Assembly (NCBI GenBank): GCA_950295325.1
Contig: OX485803.1
Location: 65,921,554-65,985,553 of the forward strand
DNA from: Polytrichum commune
Taxonomy: Eukaryota; Streptophyta; Polytrichopsida; Polytrichales; Polytrichaceae
Direction: 5' to 3'
Length of the DNA: 64,000 bases
In this document: positions 1-10,264 of the stretch, one piece after another
Position numbering within the stretch: the stretch's first letter is position 1
Layout of the letters: each line of letters starts with the position of its first letter
The notes under the pieces: model-generated
The model's database searches: none
What the model was told of the DNA's origin: nothing
Seen by the model: the letters and a program-made list of their open reading frames with translations, nothing else
Translations under genes and position numbers: made by a program

Positions 1-609
1 AAGATGGTGAGGACTTGGCCAAGGATGGTAAACAAGTCTTGGAGATGACCAAGTTGTTGGTGGAGAAAGCCCGAAGGTGTTACGAAGTGCTAGTCAATGC
101 CGGAAAACGCAAAGTGCAGAATGAGGTGGGCCAAAAGGGTTGTTGAAGGTGAACAACTTCACTTAGCCGGAAGGCCTCACTCCAAAAGTTCATGTCCAAA
201 ATTGGAGCTTCGTTTTCCATTGTGGAACAAGTGTTCAAGAACATGTATAAGTTGGAATTACCGCCGGAGATCAAAGTGCATCCGACATTTCATGTCTCAT
301 TACGAAAGTCATTTTAGGACGCCACCTTGTGGCCCGATCACAAGCAAGTGATTAGGCCACCTCCCGACCTTGTGGAGGTCATTTGGAACATGAGGTAAGA
401 GGGCATTCTCAAGTGTAGGAAGTCCAAGTGAAAATGAAAGAAAATGTACAAAGGAGTACTTGGCGAAATGGTGAGGATACCATGAAAAAGAAACCGCTTG
501 GGTGGCGGCAAGAGACATGGTGAACACCAATGAATTGGTGAAGCACTTTGAAGAAACTAAGGCTAAGGATTCCAATAAAATGAAGCGTAGGCATTGATGA
601 GGACATCAA
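1..609 (+). pseudogene. Ty3/gypsy chromovirus pol 3' end (integrase C-terminus and chromodomain), degenerate
   Basis: Reading across frames recovers the usual order of a chromovirus integrase tail. A helical stretch rich in Lys, Arg and Glu lies around 20-120. A piece with HPTFHVS near 275-300 matches the conserved HPVFHVS block. A chromodomain-like EYLAKW comes near 450-475, followed by an ELVKHFEE end near 530-560. No single frame stays open: stops and frame changes break it several times, so it cannot make protein. The 5' part (gag, protease, reverse transcriptase) lies outside the window. The chromodomain assignment rests on family knowledge; the breaks are read directly. Confidence 0.7.
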
Positions 610-640
610 TCTCCTTTAGTGGGGGAGAGACGCTAGTAGC
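594..640 (+). other. polypurine-tract-like site after the integrase remnant
   Basis: The stop of the integrase remnant is followed at once by TGAGGACATCAA and a purine block GTGGGGGAGAG. Chromoviruses characteristically have this arrangement just before the 3' LTR. The expected LTR start (TG) is not recognisable here. A second, very similar site sits at 1377-1409. Confidence 0.5.
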
Positions 641-1376
641 ATACTTAGCTTCGAGGTTAATTACTCCACAACATGAACTTGTTCTTTGGCTTGAGGGAAT
701 AAAGTCCAAACTTTAGTGGTGCAAAGAGAAAAGTACGAGATGAGGTCCTAGTCTTGTACTTGTGCTTGGTTAGTGGAAGAGGGGGAATAGATATGCCAAA
801 CTAGGTTGGGTAAGCCGAGTAATTGGGGCCATGGCTAGGAGGGGCCTTGGATAAAACCAAAAAACTTCTTAGCCGTGGGCTTGTCCGGGCGGGGACAAGG
901 TGATGGCGCGTGCTCATAAAAGTGCTACCCGCGAGCTAACGAAAGTTGGCGCATGGGAGTCATGAACCCATGTCTCGAAAGAGCAAAGTGGGAACCGAGT
1001 CGGGCGGGACTTGGAATCACCCCCGTGCGATCGAGGCGTGGCTTAACAATGGAAAGCCATCTCGGAGTTGCAACCGAGACAACTTAGTGGAAGCGTTGAG
1101 GTCTCGCCTAGATGTGTCATGTTAGGCTAGTGGAGCCTAACGGGGGAGCCCCAAAGGAAGGGCAACCCAAGTGAGTCCCAAAGTAGGTGGGTCTAGTGTA
1201 GGTTAGGTCCTTGGATGAAAGATCCAAGGTCGCTAACGGACCACCTAGGAACGACACCTTTGGGGCTATGCCAAATTTGAAGATGCATTGTGGGGGTCGC
1301 GCCCTAAGGTAAACACAATGCCGCACCATAGAGGATGGCAACTTGAGAATTGGTGTGCCGACTACGAGTATAGTCG
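641..1376. other. decayed retroelement DNA between two polypurine-like sites
   Basis: No credible gene. Short open frames here are broken and GC-rich like the neighbouring LTR. It could be the remains of an older LTR or of 3' internal sequence of the second element. Confidence 0.4.
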
Positions 1377-1409
1377 ATGAGGGCATCGACTCCGTTTGGT
1401 GGGGGTGAG
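1377..1409 (+). other. polypurine tract adjoining the LTR
   Basis: GATGAGGGCATCGACTCC followed by GGTGGGGGTGAG immediately precedes the LTR start at 1410. Its wording parallels the site at 594-640, so it is read as the plus-strand priming site of a related chromovirus. Confidence 0.5.
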
Positions 1410-2403
1410 TGTCGCGCACCTGTCCATGAGGAGTGCCCGAAACACCATGGGCACAAGGGGGACCCGGGAGTGACACCCGGGACTTGTGGCGCCGTTGGTG
1501 AGAGGGCCCAAGTGATCCTAGTGTGGGTGAGGGCCCCGGGCGTTGGGAACGCCTCCCACCCACGAAGACTAGGAGGCACAAGGGTAAGGCCATGAGTTAT
1601 GCGTAGCTCATGGCGTGGTGATTCTAGAAAGCTCAAGAACACCTCAATCGGAGGTGTGAGCTAGGAGTTATGGCCATTTGAGTGGGGCGCTGTCCCGGGA
1701 CAGCGCCCTGCTACAGCAGTGCCTGGGAGTGATTCCCGGGACTGCCAAGGTTCAAACAGGCATAACTTCCTCAAGACTTCCCCGAATGGGGCAAGTGAGG
1801 AGTCCATCGGCATCTACGTGAAGCGTAGATGAAGATGGAGTGGTTGGTTGTTATGATCAGACATCATACAAGGAAGTTATGATGGTCTGAAGCTGCTGGG
1901 GGGGTTCTAGGCCCAGCAGCTAAAGGAAAATGTCCACTTGGCCCCAACTCTTGGTAGAGAGACAAGAGGTTGGTTGACGGTGGGGTAGGGGCCCCGCGCA
2001 AAGTCCTAGAGGCTTATATGGGTGAGGGGGTGTGGCCTCACCCACCCGAGGCCGAACGGCACGGCCTCCATGGGCTTTGGCCCATTGTGAGGCCATAGTT
2101 GCCTAGTATGGTTCGGGTTGTTGTAGTGTTGCTCCGGCAACGCGATGATCAACATAAGATTGGACTTCCATGGATGGAAGTCCACATCTAAGGATTGGTT
2201 ACCGATAAAAGGGGTTGGTTAGTGATTAAAGGGGTGAGTCCCGAAAGCAAAGTAGGAGGGTTGGTTCCCTCCTATGAACTATAAGGTCCGGGGTAGGAGG
2301 AGCTAACCATTAGCATGGCGGAATGCGAATGGTTAGCGCTCGTAACCTTTGCTAGAATTGAAAATTGGCAAGATTGCTAAGGGGGTTAGCAAGGGTTGCG
2401 ACA
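1410..2403 (+). mobile_element. LTR of a Ty3/gypsy-type retrotransposon (3' or solo LTR)
   Basis: About 994 bp, starting TGTCGC and ending GCGACA, a 6-bp perfect terminal inverted repeat of the TG...CA type. A polypurine tract lies directly upstream and no tRNA primer site follows the right end, so it is a 3' LTR or solo LTR rather than a 5' LTR. The interior is GC-rich with repeated CCCGGGA-type palindromes (1463-1483, 1693-1706, 1722-1742) and a possible TATA motif near 2013. No target-site duplication could be proved. Confidence 0.6.
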
Positions 2404-3300
2404 AGGAGTCCCTCAGTCTTCAATTCACCCCCCATCTCTCATTCGCACTTCTCCTCCCATGGCCTCGGCCATGAGCCAGGGGATTCCCAGCTTCCTCGCC
2501 TTCCTTGGTTCACCGAATGGATTTCTCATTCCCCGTACCTCCGCAGTTGCTAGCTGCCAACATATGTTTGTGAGTTCATCTCCTGTACCCCCTCGGTGCA
2601 ACGCCGCAACCCTTTCTCGCTTCGTTCTCTCACCCTTATCCGCACACACCCACACACACCAGCTAAACAGCAGAAGGAGAACACCGAAGCCGAGAGCTCA
2701 AGGCTTTCCCCTGGATCCGGGATTTCGGGCCTCACCAGCCGTTGGGCAACTACCTCTCACCGAAATCGAATCGGTTCCAAGCCTAAAACGAACACTCAAA
2801 CACCTAATTGCAAACCTATAAAAGAAACAATAATGCACGGCCAAGGCCTCCCTAAAAATCAATTCCCAACCTAAATTTTAACTTCACGTGATTACTTGTT
2901 TTCTTCACCTAAGAACTACCCCCAAAATCTCACTGTTACTTAAAGTCCCACATAAATTCCATCCTTTTACGTTAACTCAACTACCAACCCAAACACAAAG
3001 GTTCGCTCTTTTTATGTCTTACAATAATCACTAAAGAAATCAATTCTTAAATTCTGATGACTCTTCAACCTTCTTACCCATGTGGGCACATAATTTGGGC
3101 TCACATGAGGATCATGCTTTTGTCCTACAATGTGTGTATGATTTTGCTCCACCTTGTATGCAATTGCACCATCTTTCCAGGCCCCTGCCGATGCAATGCT
3201 TTACATTGGGCACCCACTCTCGATGCCTTAGGGATTGGGAAAACTCAAGGGGGAGATGGTTGTTTTCTTTCATAAAGTGAAAATTATATGAATTAATAAA
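2404..3300. other. unassigned stretch
   Basis: A proline/serine-rich frame runs 2459-2821 (ATG at 2459 in fair context) but has no recognised domain or splice partner. Its longer version starts inside the LTR. The rest is AT-rich and looks non-coding. Confidence 0.3.
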
Positions 3301-4139
3301 GGCCTGAAAAAAGAGAGGGAAAAGGAGCAAATCACTTTCTTCTATGGGAAACTGGCCACCCTCGGTTGGGACCCGGACCGGTGGCATTCAATTGATGAAG
3401 GTTAGTTCCTTGATTACACCACTGAAGATGGTAGAGATTCTATCATTAATAAGAACCCGGGAACCACTCGTGCGGCGGACAAATGGCAAGGCTACCTCCC
3501 GGGTAACTATAGGTCTATTGGTAGTAGGTTTGGAATCCGCTTTGCTCTGAAAAACAAGCTGCGTCCATGTGGTCAATCTGGCACAAAGCAGCTGTTGTTA
3601 ATGAGTGGAGGGCCCGCATTGTGCCTGCCTCAATTTCCAAGCAATGTGTTTTTTGCCTCCCTAACACGAGCGAATCGGTCAAGCATAAATGTTGGGATTG
3701 TATTCAAGCTAGGAGGGCGTGGAGATGGGCCACACTTATTATGCATGAACTTTGTGGGGTTAGAATGGGCAATTATGATAGCTTCAACTGGAAACAAACA
3801 TTGTTTGGGGAAAGAATTCCCCAAAAATATAGCAAAAAGATTAAAAATTGGCACCTCCTTACGGGTATTACAATTTGGATTATTTGAATTGAGCGCAATG
3901 ACCAAGTGTTCAATCATGAACAATGGCACGAGTCTATGGTCAAACACCAGACTGGGATGAACTCATCGTTTACGCCAAAGCGGCTTGGAATTGGGTGATT
4001 GAACAAATTAAGATTAGCAGATTCTCTGAGGCGGCCATGCTCCAAGGTTTTGATAAAACTTGGGGTGCTAGGAATGTTCTTTGTAGGAAGCATAATTTAC
4101 ATATTGAGTGGAAGTTAGGTAGTCAAACCCTCTGTTGAG
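3300..4139 (+). pseudogene. LINE (non-LTR) reverse transcriptase C-terminal remnant
   Basis: In the frame open from about 3567, a block resembling the zinc-binding domain that ends plant LINE reverse transcriptases (zf-RVT) can be read: NEWRARI, then CVFC, then H-x4-C with a following RAWRWA. Flanking pieces continue in other frames to about 4139. Frame changes and stops (for example after ITIWII near 3887) show it is dead. Upstream reverse transcriptase and endonuclease domains are missing, as in 5'-truncated LINEs. Confidence 0.6.
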
Positions 4140-4398
4140 GGTTGTCTTGGTGGCTTGGGGGTTGTCCTTGGCCAGTGAAATGGGGATGGTCCTTGGCTCG
4201 GTGGGTCCAATGAGTTGTCCTTGGTGGGGGGCGGTCGTTGTTACTCTTTATGTGACAGTGTTTCACATCCGAGGGGCCCCGCCACCCCTCGGTGTGGACG
4301 AGTTTTCTTGGTTTTAATTCATTTTGACATTGGCTAAGTTGGCCTCCTGTCCAAAAAAAAAGAAAAGAAAGAAAGAAAGATTCATCGGTCAGGTACTG
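4140..4398 (+). mobile_element. LINE 3' tail with A-rich end
   Basis: Non-coding continuation of the LINE remnant. It ends near 4330-4380 with GGCTAAGTTGGCCTCCTGTCC followed by an A-rich run degraded to AAAG repeats. The same 3' end occurs at 43942-43963 (18 of 21 bases), which supports it as the true LINE terminus. Confidence 0.55.
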
Positions 4399-5680
4399 GG
4401 AGGACGCTAAACACCCCCCACGAACTTCTAGGGATTCCATATTCGGGCGGGGGCAGCCCTCCCACGAAATTTCTGGCCCCGCCCGGATTTTTTCCAAACC
4501 CGCCCGAAAATAGCTGCCCGCCCCGCCCGAAAACGAAAAAGACATTGCTCTTCCATTCTTGAAGGCCGCTTCACTACAAATCCCATATTGAGTGCACTTC
4601 ACCTTCAAGGTCTCAAATCCAATATATATGTGCACTTCCACCTAGTAAATAAGGCATTAAATGGGATTTCATTCCGGGAGTGAAACCATCAACCAAGAAT
4701 GTAATTAACTTGGAAGTCAAAAAATTAGAAAATCCTCATCAACATTGAGGTTATAATTTTTATGACTTACCATTTGAAATTGTCTTTGTCATTCTTAAAT
4801 GACACTTAAATTTAGTGTGCTGATGTGGTATGTATATTTTATGATATTTTAGATAATTCTGGCTACTTTCAAGAATATTCATACGCACTTATTTATAAAA
4901 TATACTTAATGGAACTAATTAATCAATTATTTTAATTACCGTATTTGATTGGAGTTAATTCCATTAATTAAATTTTAGGGTTAATTAGGCTTACTGGATA
5001 TAAAAATTGAGTATTGTAATTACTGAAATTGATTGGACTTAATTGGAGTTAATTCCAGTAATTAAATTTTAGGATTAATTAGTCTTACTTAATTTGGAAA
5101 GAATACTTTCTGATTTATTTGGGATTAATTAGGATTAATCAGAATTAATTAGACATAATTACATTAAATCACACTTAATTAGAATAAGTGCGTATGAATA
5201 TTCTTGAAAGTAGCCAGAATTATCTAAAATATCATAAAATATACATACCACATCAGCACACTAAATTTAAGTGTCATTTAAGAATGACAAAGACAATTTC
5301 AAATGGTAAGTCATAAAAATTATAACCTCAATGTTGATGAGGATTTTCTAATTTTTTGACTTCCAAGTTAATTACATTCTTGGTTGATGGTTTCACTCCC
5401 GGAATGAAATCCCATTTAATGCCTTATTTACTAGGTGGAAGTGCACATATATATTGGATTTGAGACCTTGAAGGTGAAGTGCACTCAATATGGGATTTGT
5501 AGTGAAGCGGCCTTCAAGAATGGAAGAGCAATGTTTTTTTCGTTTTCGGGCGGGGCGGGCAGCTATTTTCGGGCGGGTTTGGAAAAAATCCGGGCGGGGC
5601 CAGAAATTTCGTGGGAGGGCTGCCCCCGCCCGAATATGGAATCCCTAGAAGTTCGTGGGGGGGGGTGTTTAGCGTCCTCC
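4399..5680. mobile_element. Mutator-like non-autonomous element with ~495-bp terminal inverted repeats (copy 1)
   Basis: Ends GGAGGACGCTAAACACC and its complement are flanked by a 9-bp duplication CAGGTACTG at 4390-4398 and 5681-5689, the size expected of Mutator-like elements. The arms (about 4399-4893 and 5183-5680) are nearly perfect inverted copies. They enclose a ~290-bp AT-rich centre built of GGATTAATT-like repeats. Open frames in the two arms (4122-4641 minus, 5435-5737 plus) are mirror images caused by the inverted repeat, not genes. No transposase is present. Confidence 0.8.
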
Positions 5681-5689
5681 CAGGTACTG

Positions 5690-6004
5690 ATTGGGCTTCA
5701 TAGAACCAAAAAGGGATACGGGAGAGAAATTTGGTAGGCAGCTGATGCTGAGAGGTTCCTTATTGGAACAACAGGGGTTTTTTGGTTGTCAGTGATAGCA
5801 TGATACAAGTTACTTCTAATTGGTCGCAGTCAAAATGCATCTCCAAAGCATATGGTTCGAGATATCATAGCAAGTACCCTGGTGGGTGTAGATCCATTCA
5901 CATGTTCTTTGATGTCACTGCTGTGATGCACATATAGGAATCTAGAGTTGCAATCTCATCTAAGTCCGTCAGAGTTGACTGTCAGCTGCTACTGCCACAC
6001 CTCT
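5690..6004. other. unassigned spacer
   Basis: Between two transposons; no open frame or repeat recognised. Confidence 0.4.
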
Positions 6005-6006
6005 TA

Positions 6007-6494
6007 CAGTCCACCCTCGATAAATGTTACACTTATAAACGTTAACTCATTATATTTGTTAATAAAATCGTACTCCCCTCATATTGCTAACTAGAATGTT
6101 AACTATGTTAAATGTTAACAATAATTTACTCCCCTCTTTGTTAATTTGCCACTTATAAATGTTAACCTACGAAATACATCCAATATTGTGTGATGACATC
6201 CATTACATTGACTCACAACCTTTCAAAGTGGCAAAAGCCACCAAATTTGACTTTTGTGATCAAATTATTCATCTGGACTATATTGATTCTTATTTTGTTT
6301 CATAAAAATAAAAGATTGATTTGATACACATATTTTATATATGATAATTTTGCAAAACTCTCCCTCCATAATTGTAATGAATTTATACTTGTTAAGCATT
6401 CAAAAAACTCCCTTTATAACTGTTACAATGTTAACTCACTATAAATGTTAGGAAAATTTTACTCCAGAGCCTAACATTTATAAAGGGTGGACTG
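6007..6494. mobile_element. pogo/Tc1-mariner-like MITE (copy 1)
   Basis: TIR CAGTCCACCCTC..ATAAATGTTA at the left and its complement at the right are flanked by TA (6005-6006, 6495-6496). The TIR pattern CAGT-N-CCTCTATAAAT resembles Emigrant-type pogo MITEs of plants. The interior repeats the ATAAATGTTAA motif many times. A second copy is at 55193-55805. Confidence 0.7.
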
Positions 6495-6496
6495 TA

Positions 6497-7262
6497 CTAT
6501 GTTTTGTTTGGAGGAAATATATCTGAGGCTTTTGAGCTCCATGTGATTTTCTGGAACCACACGTCACTTGAGATCTTCTTCCTACAAGTCTATTTTCTGG
6601 GGTGGTCTTGGTGCCTTTCGTTAATTTGTATTTCTCAATGCAATGGGCAGTGTCCTGGGAGACTTTTGGGCATAGTTGGTTAAAATGCAGTGCGGTCAAC
6701 TTGTAGACCATTGAGAAACGTAAGCATACACCTCATAACATTATTGAACATACTCATGCCAAGATATTAGTAAGCGCACTTGAATGTCAAGTGTCATTAG
6801 GTGACACAAATAGTGAAGTTGTTGATCATTAGTACAACCTAGGATATTCTTCAAAATAGGGTAAGTGAGACTACTATACATGCGACACTAAATACCAAAA
6901 ATGGCGTAGCGTTGAAGAGATGGCCCCCTTGTTTCACAAACCCAACTATCTCCAAAGAGATTAAAGTGGTAGTAATATGCTTTTCTAAATCTTATCATGC
7001 ACCAAGACAACTCTTGAATCATATAAGATTAACAAGCCCCACATGCACATCAATGGCCTGGAAACCACCAATGTTTGTTTTTTTGGTTTTGCGTTTTTTG
7101 ATTTCTCAGAAAGACTCACATGCTAGGAATATGGCAAGTTAACAAGCCATTTCGATACATTCAATTCATAAATTTATAAGCATAGCTACTACATCTGGCA
7201 ACTCACAAGTTGCAAATCCTATGTGTGCATCAAATCGCCATGAAAGAAATCCTAATTCATAC
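6497..7262. other. unassigned AT-rich stretch
   Basis: Only short unsupported open frames on either strand; no recognised repeat. Confidence 0.4.
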
Positions 7263-7265
7263 CTA

Positions 7266-7906
7266 GGGGATTGTCAAATCATCCACGTAGTTCATTACAA
7301 CAACCACATAGACGTGTTGCGCACACATGTAGAGGAGCAAGGTATTAGCTATGCTTCCTCTTCTTTACAATTTAGCTTGTTGGAGCACATTATAACACAA
7401 GTATCACCCACGTCAGTAGGGTTGCCACTTCAACAATCAGCACATCAACATCCAGCAACGTAATCACCTACAATGAAATGAAATTAATCTAAAGTCCCAT
7501 GAAGCTGAAAAGGCTAATGGGTCTACTCATATAGCTTTAGGAAGGACTCACAAGTTGGCAAGTATGACGCCTACTCCACCAGAAAAGGAGGCACCGTATC
7601 TACACTTGCTAAAGTGTTATTTGTAAATTGTAACTTACGAGAAAGCTATGGCAGCAAGCACATGTGCTCTCATGTAAATACACATCACACCGGTACACAT
7701 CGCAATGAAAACAGTCAAGTACTTCTTACTCCACACCAGTGCACATCGCAATGAAGACAATCAACTACTTTTCATTCCACACCGCTACACCAAGATGTGT
7801 TAGATTGTTCCAACGTATCTTACAACTAGAATCGTTCATATTTTGATAGATAATGTAAACCGGGGGACGCGTATTTTAACCAGTGTGTGGTCGATTTAAC
7901 AATCCC
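7266..7906. mobile_element. Harbinger-like TIR element, family GGGGATTGTTAAAT
   Basis: Left end GGGGATTGTCAAATCATCC and the complement of the right end GGGATTGTTAAATCGACC form imperfect terminal inverted repeats. They are flanked by CTA and TTA, compatible with a 3-bp target duplication. A shorter relative is at 62784-63007. No transposase frame. Confidence 0.5.
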
Positions 7907-8029
7907 TTATAGCTAATGAAACATCAGCCACGTTAATGGCAGTGGTCTTGTGGCTCAGCATAGCATGCTTGAAGGAAATGTACCCATTGATCCTGTGGAG
8001 GCAGAATTGTACCCACTAATTGCAAGGAG

Positions 8030-8824
8030 ACTTGGCACCGATGATGAAGACAATTATACTGTTATGGTGATCAACCACCTCCACCTTCCAGCTCAGCATG
8101 CTTGAAGGAAATCTATGCACTGGTTTTCATGTACAAGGTACTAATCATTACACAAACTACTTCAGTCTGACATGTGCACGCGAATTGGGCTTTTTTTCTT
8201 TCATAACTGTACACATGGAACCTCCCATAACCTCCTCGTCGATGAAAGTAGGTCAATTATACGTTGCATAATGGACTCTGTAGAGGCACCAATGATCAAG
8301 ACAATACGGTTATGGTGATCACTTGATCGATCAATCACCTCCACCTTGCAGCTCAGCATCCTTGAAGGAATTGTTTCCATGTTCAAGGTAATTTTATTAC
8401 ACAAAACTTCCTCATTCTCAAATGGGATTTTTCTCAAATGGACTTTTCTTCGTGAGTCTAGAATACACGATTTCTCGCATATCCTCCATCTGAGAGAAAG
8501 AGGTTGAATTCTAGACTGGATTACATGAAGAGCCGGCACCAATGGTTATATGAGACTATTGTAATGTGATGGTGATGAATTAATCTCCACCTTGCAGCTG
8601 ACGATGCTGGAAGGAAATCTGCCTATTATTTTCGTGTGTAAGGTAATTTCACTACACAAATTATCCTCATTTTCACAGGAAAATTGGTCATTTTCTTCTT
8701 AACTCTAGAACAGAGGGGGATCTTACATAAGCTCCTTGTGAGTGAAAGCAGGTCGAATCCTAGTCTACATTGTAGAATGGAGATGAAGACATTCTAAGGT
8801 TGTGGTGATCAAATGATTAACCAA
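8030..8824. repeat. tandem array (~233-257 bp units) at the 3' edge of the glycine-rich protein gene
   Basis: The phrase TGGTGATCA or a close variant recurs at about 8065, 8313, 8570 and 8803, each time followed by a stretch like CCTCCACC. On the minus strand each unit therefore starts with a few GGTGGAGG (glycine-codon-like) bases, then TGA, then 3'-flank sequence, as at the real end of the gene at 8825. Units are clearly related but well diverged. Confidence 0.6.
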
Positions 8825-9100
8825 TCAACATCCTCCTCCTCCTCCTCCTCCACCACCACCACAGCCTCCACCTCCGCCACCTCCACCACACCCGCCACCT
8901 CCACCTCCGCCACCCCCATCGCCGCCACCGAAGATCATACCCCCACCGAACATGCCGCCGCGACCACCACGGCCACGGCCTTTACGACCGTACCTGGATT
9001 TGTTTCTCGAGTGCCCGGCGCACACGGCTGTCGAAGTGAGGACGGCTGCAGCTTCAAACAGAACCACGCCGATCACAACTCCTAAGAGGGGCAAAACCAT
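8825..9100 (-). CDS. small secreted glycine-rich protein
   Basis: A 91-residue uninterrupted frame. Residues 1-28 form a convincing signal peptide: a long hydrophobic run (PLLGVVIGVVLF, then AAAVL) ending at a small-residue site near AVCAG. A basic Arg/Gly segment follows (about 30-48), then an almost pure glycine tail with scattered Cys, ending Gly-Cys-Cys. This is the layout of plant glycine-rich cell-wall or secreted proteins; the exact role is unknown. The ATG context on the minus strand is AAAATGG. The Ser/Thr-rich frame on the opposite strand is the shadow of the GGN codons. The 3' edge is repeated downstream as a tandem array. Confidence is limited because low-complexity GGN repeats make chance frames possible. 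Confidence 0.55.
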   Translation of the reverse strand: MVLPLLGVVIGVVLFEAAAVLTSTAVCAGHSRNKSRYGRKGRGRGGRGGMFGGGMIFGGGDGGGGGGGGGCGGGGGGGGCGGGGGGGGGGC

Positions 9101-9256
9101 TTTGACGGCGAAGATGCAAGCCGAATTCAGCTTCCCTGCACCCCACGATGATCGTTGAATTACAGTGAACTGCCAGGCTAGGTGATCAGTTCCAACTCTG
9201 GATCTGCATTGTCCAGGAATCTGTATGAGGTTGATGGTCTATCTTATGAGTGAGCT

Positions 9257-9267
9257 CATATAAAGGT
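9257..9267 (-). promoter_or_regulatory. possible TATA box of the glycine-rich protein gene
   Basis: Minus-strand CTTTATATGAG lies about 160 bp upstream of the ATG at 9100. Position and sequence are plausible; no other support. Confidence 0.25.
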
Positions 9268-10055
9268 TGTGAAACCGTGTCATGCTCTATTGCAGCTTCT
9301 CCGTGCAACACCACAGTCGGCACGTACTGGAGCCAAAAGTCTCCGCTTATCATCATCCGTTATGCACTATTTCTCGAACTTCTTGGTTACTTCTCAGCTC
9401 CCGACTACTCAGTTTACATGGATAATCTGTCTTGCAAAAAGTAGTGGTTGACTAGACTCTGACTGTAAACCTTATAGGGAGCCAAAGTGCCCCAATCACA
9501 CCAAACTGGTTATGTTCAGAAATAGATGTTGGCCCACCATTTTTCACACTGTTATTACAGTCGTTACAGTTGAAGATGCTGACGGATGGTGTCTTATGGA
9601 ATGCCAAAAGGGCCATACTTTGTAAAACATGGTACCCCGGGGAAGATGTCCGGTGTCCCGGGAAAGATTCCCTGTACCCCGAGGTATAATAAGAAAAATA
9701 TTAGTAACTAACAATTTTTTTGAAATTATATTATTCAATTTTAAAAAAGGCTTAATTTTTTAATAATTTTACATTTTAGTTAGATATATTTTATTTTAAA
9801 TAAAAAATCTTTTTAATTTTCTTTTTAAGTGATAGTATCACTTTTTAAAGAGACATTTTGAGTTATTAACTGCTTTAATTTAATTTCTTTTATATTAAGA
9901 ATAAATAAGCAATGGAGAATAAGTTTTATTAACTTTTCTCAATTTTGGTTAGAGGATATTATGATGAACCCCTTAATTTATGTAATTTAGGAAGCAAATT
10001 CCCTCTTGTACCATCCAAAACACCATCAAATTCTTTTATCTTTGCCACGGTTCTA
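9268..10055. other. unassigned stretch, mostly AT-rich
   Basis: No gene seen. A conspicuous GC-rich patch (about 9630-9692) inside AT-rich DNA contains three imperfect CCCCGGGGAAGAT-like motifs. Confidence 0.35.
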
Positions 10056-10059
10056 CTTG

Positions 10060-10260
10060 CCTAATTGACAATATGGGTTTTGTGGACAAGCAACTTTCAA
10101 GAATGCAAGGGCAATTTCTTTTTGGAGTGAGGCGGGGCGGACAACAATTTTTGGTTGGGATCATAACATTTCGAATATGATGGGGGTCATTGCTTGGCAA
10201 AGCCAAAATCATGCAGTTTGGCATGAGCTCTAGCCCCAACTTAATAGGATTGTTTAGTGT
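10060..10260. mobile_element. decayed arm of the Mutator-like element family
   Basis: TTTCAAGAATGCAAGGGCAAT followed by GGCGGGGCGGACAACAATTTTTGG echoes the inner TIR of the elements at 4399-5680 and 11738-12717 (AAGAATGGAAGAGCAAT, then GGCGGGGCGGGCAGC). Ends and target duplication are lost. Confidence 0.35.
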
Positions 10261-10264
10261 AGCT

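Noticed and set aside
2396-2821. 141-residue plus-strand frame
   Set aside because: Begins inside the LTR, has no domain, signal or splice support, and is Pro/Ser low complexity.
4122-5737. Two similar proteins on opposite strands starting MEVHIYIGFE
   Set aside because: Mirror images of the Mutator-like inverted repeat arms; a third relative at 11648-12112 lies in the second element.
8813-9085. Ser/Thr/Ala-rich plus-strand frame
   Set aside because: It is the antisense of the GGN-rich glycine protein; the minus frame has a signal peptide and a natural stop.
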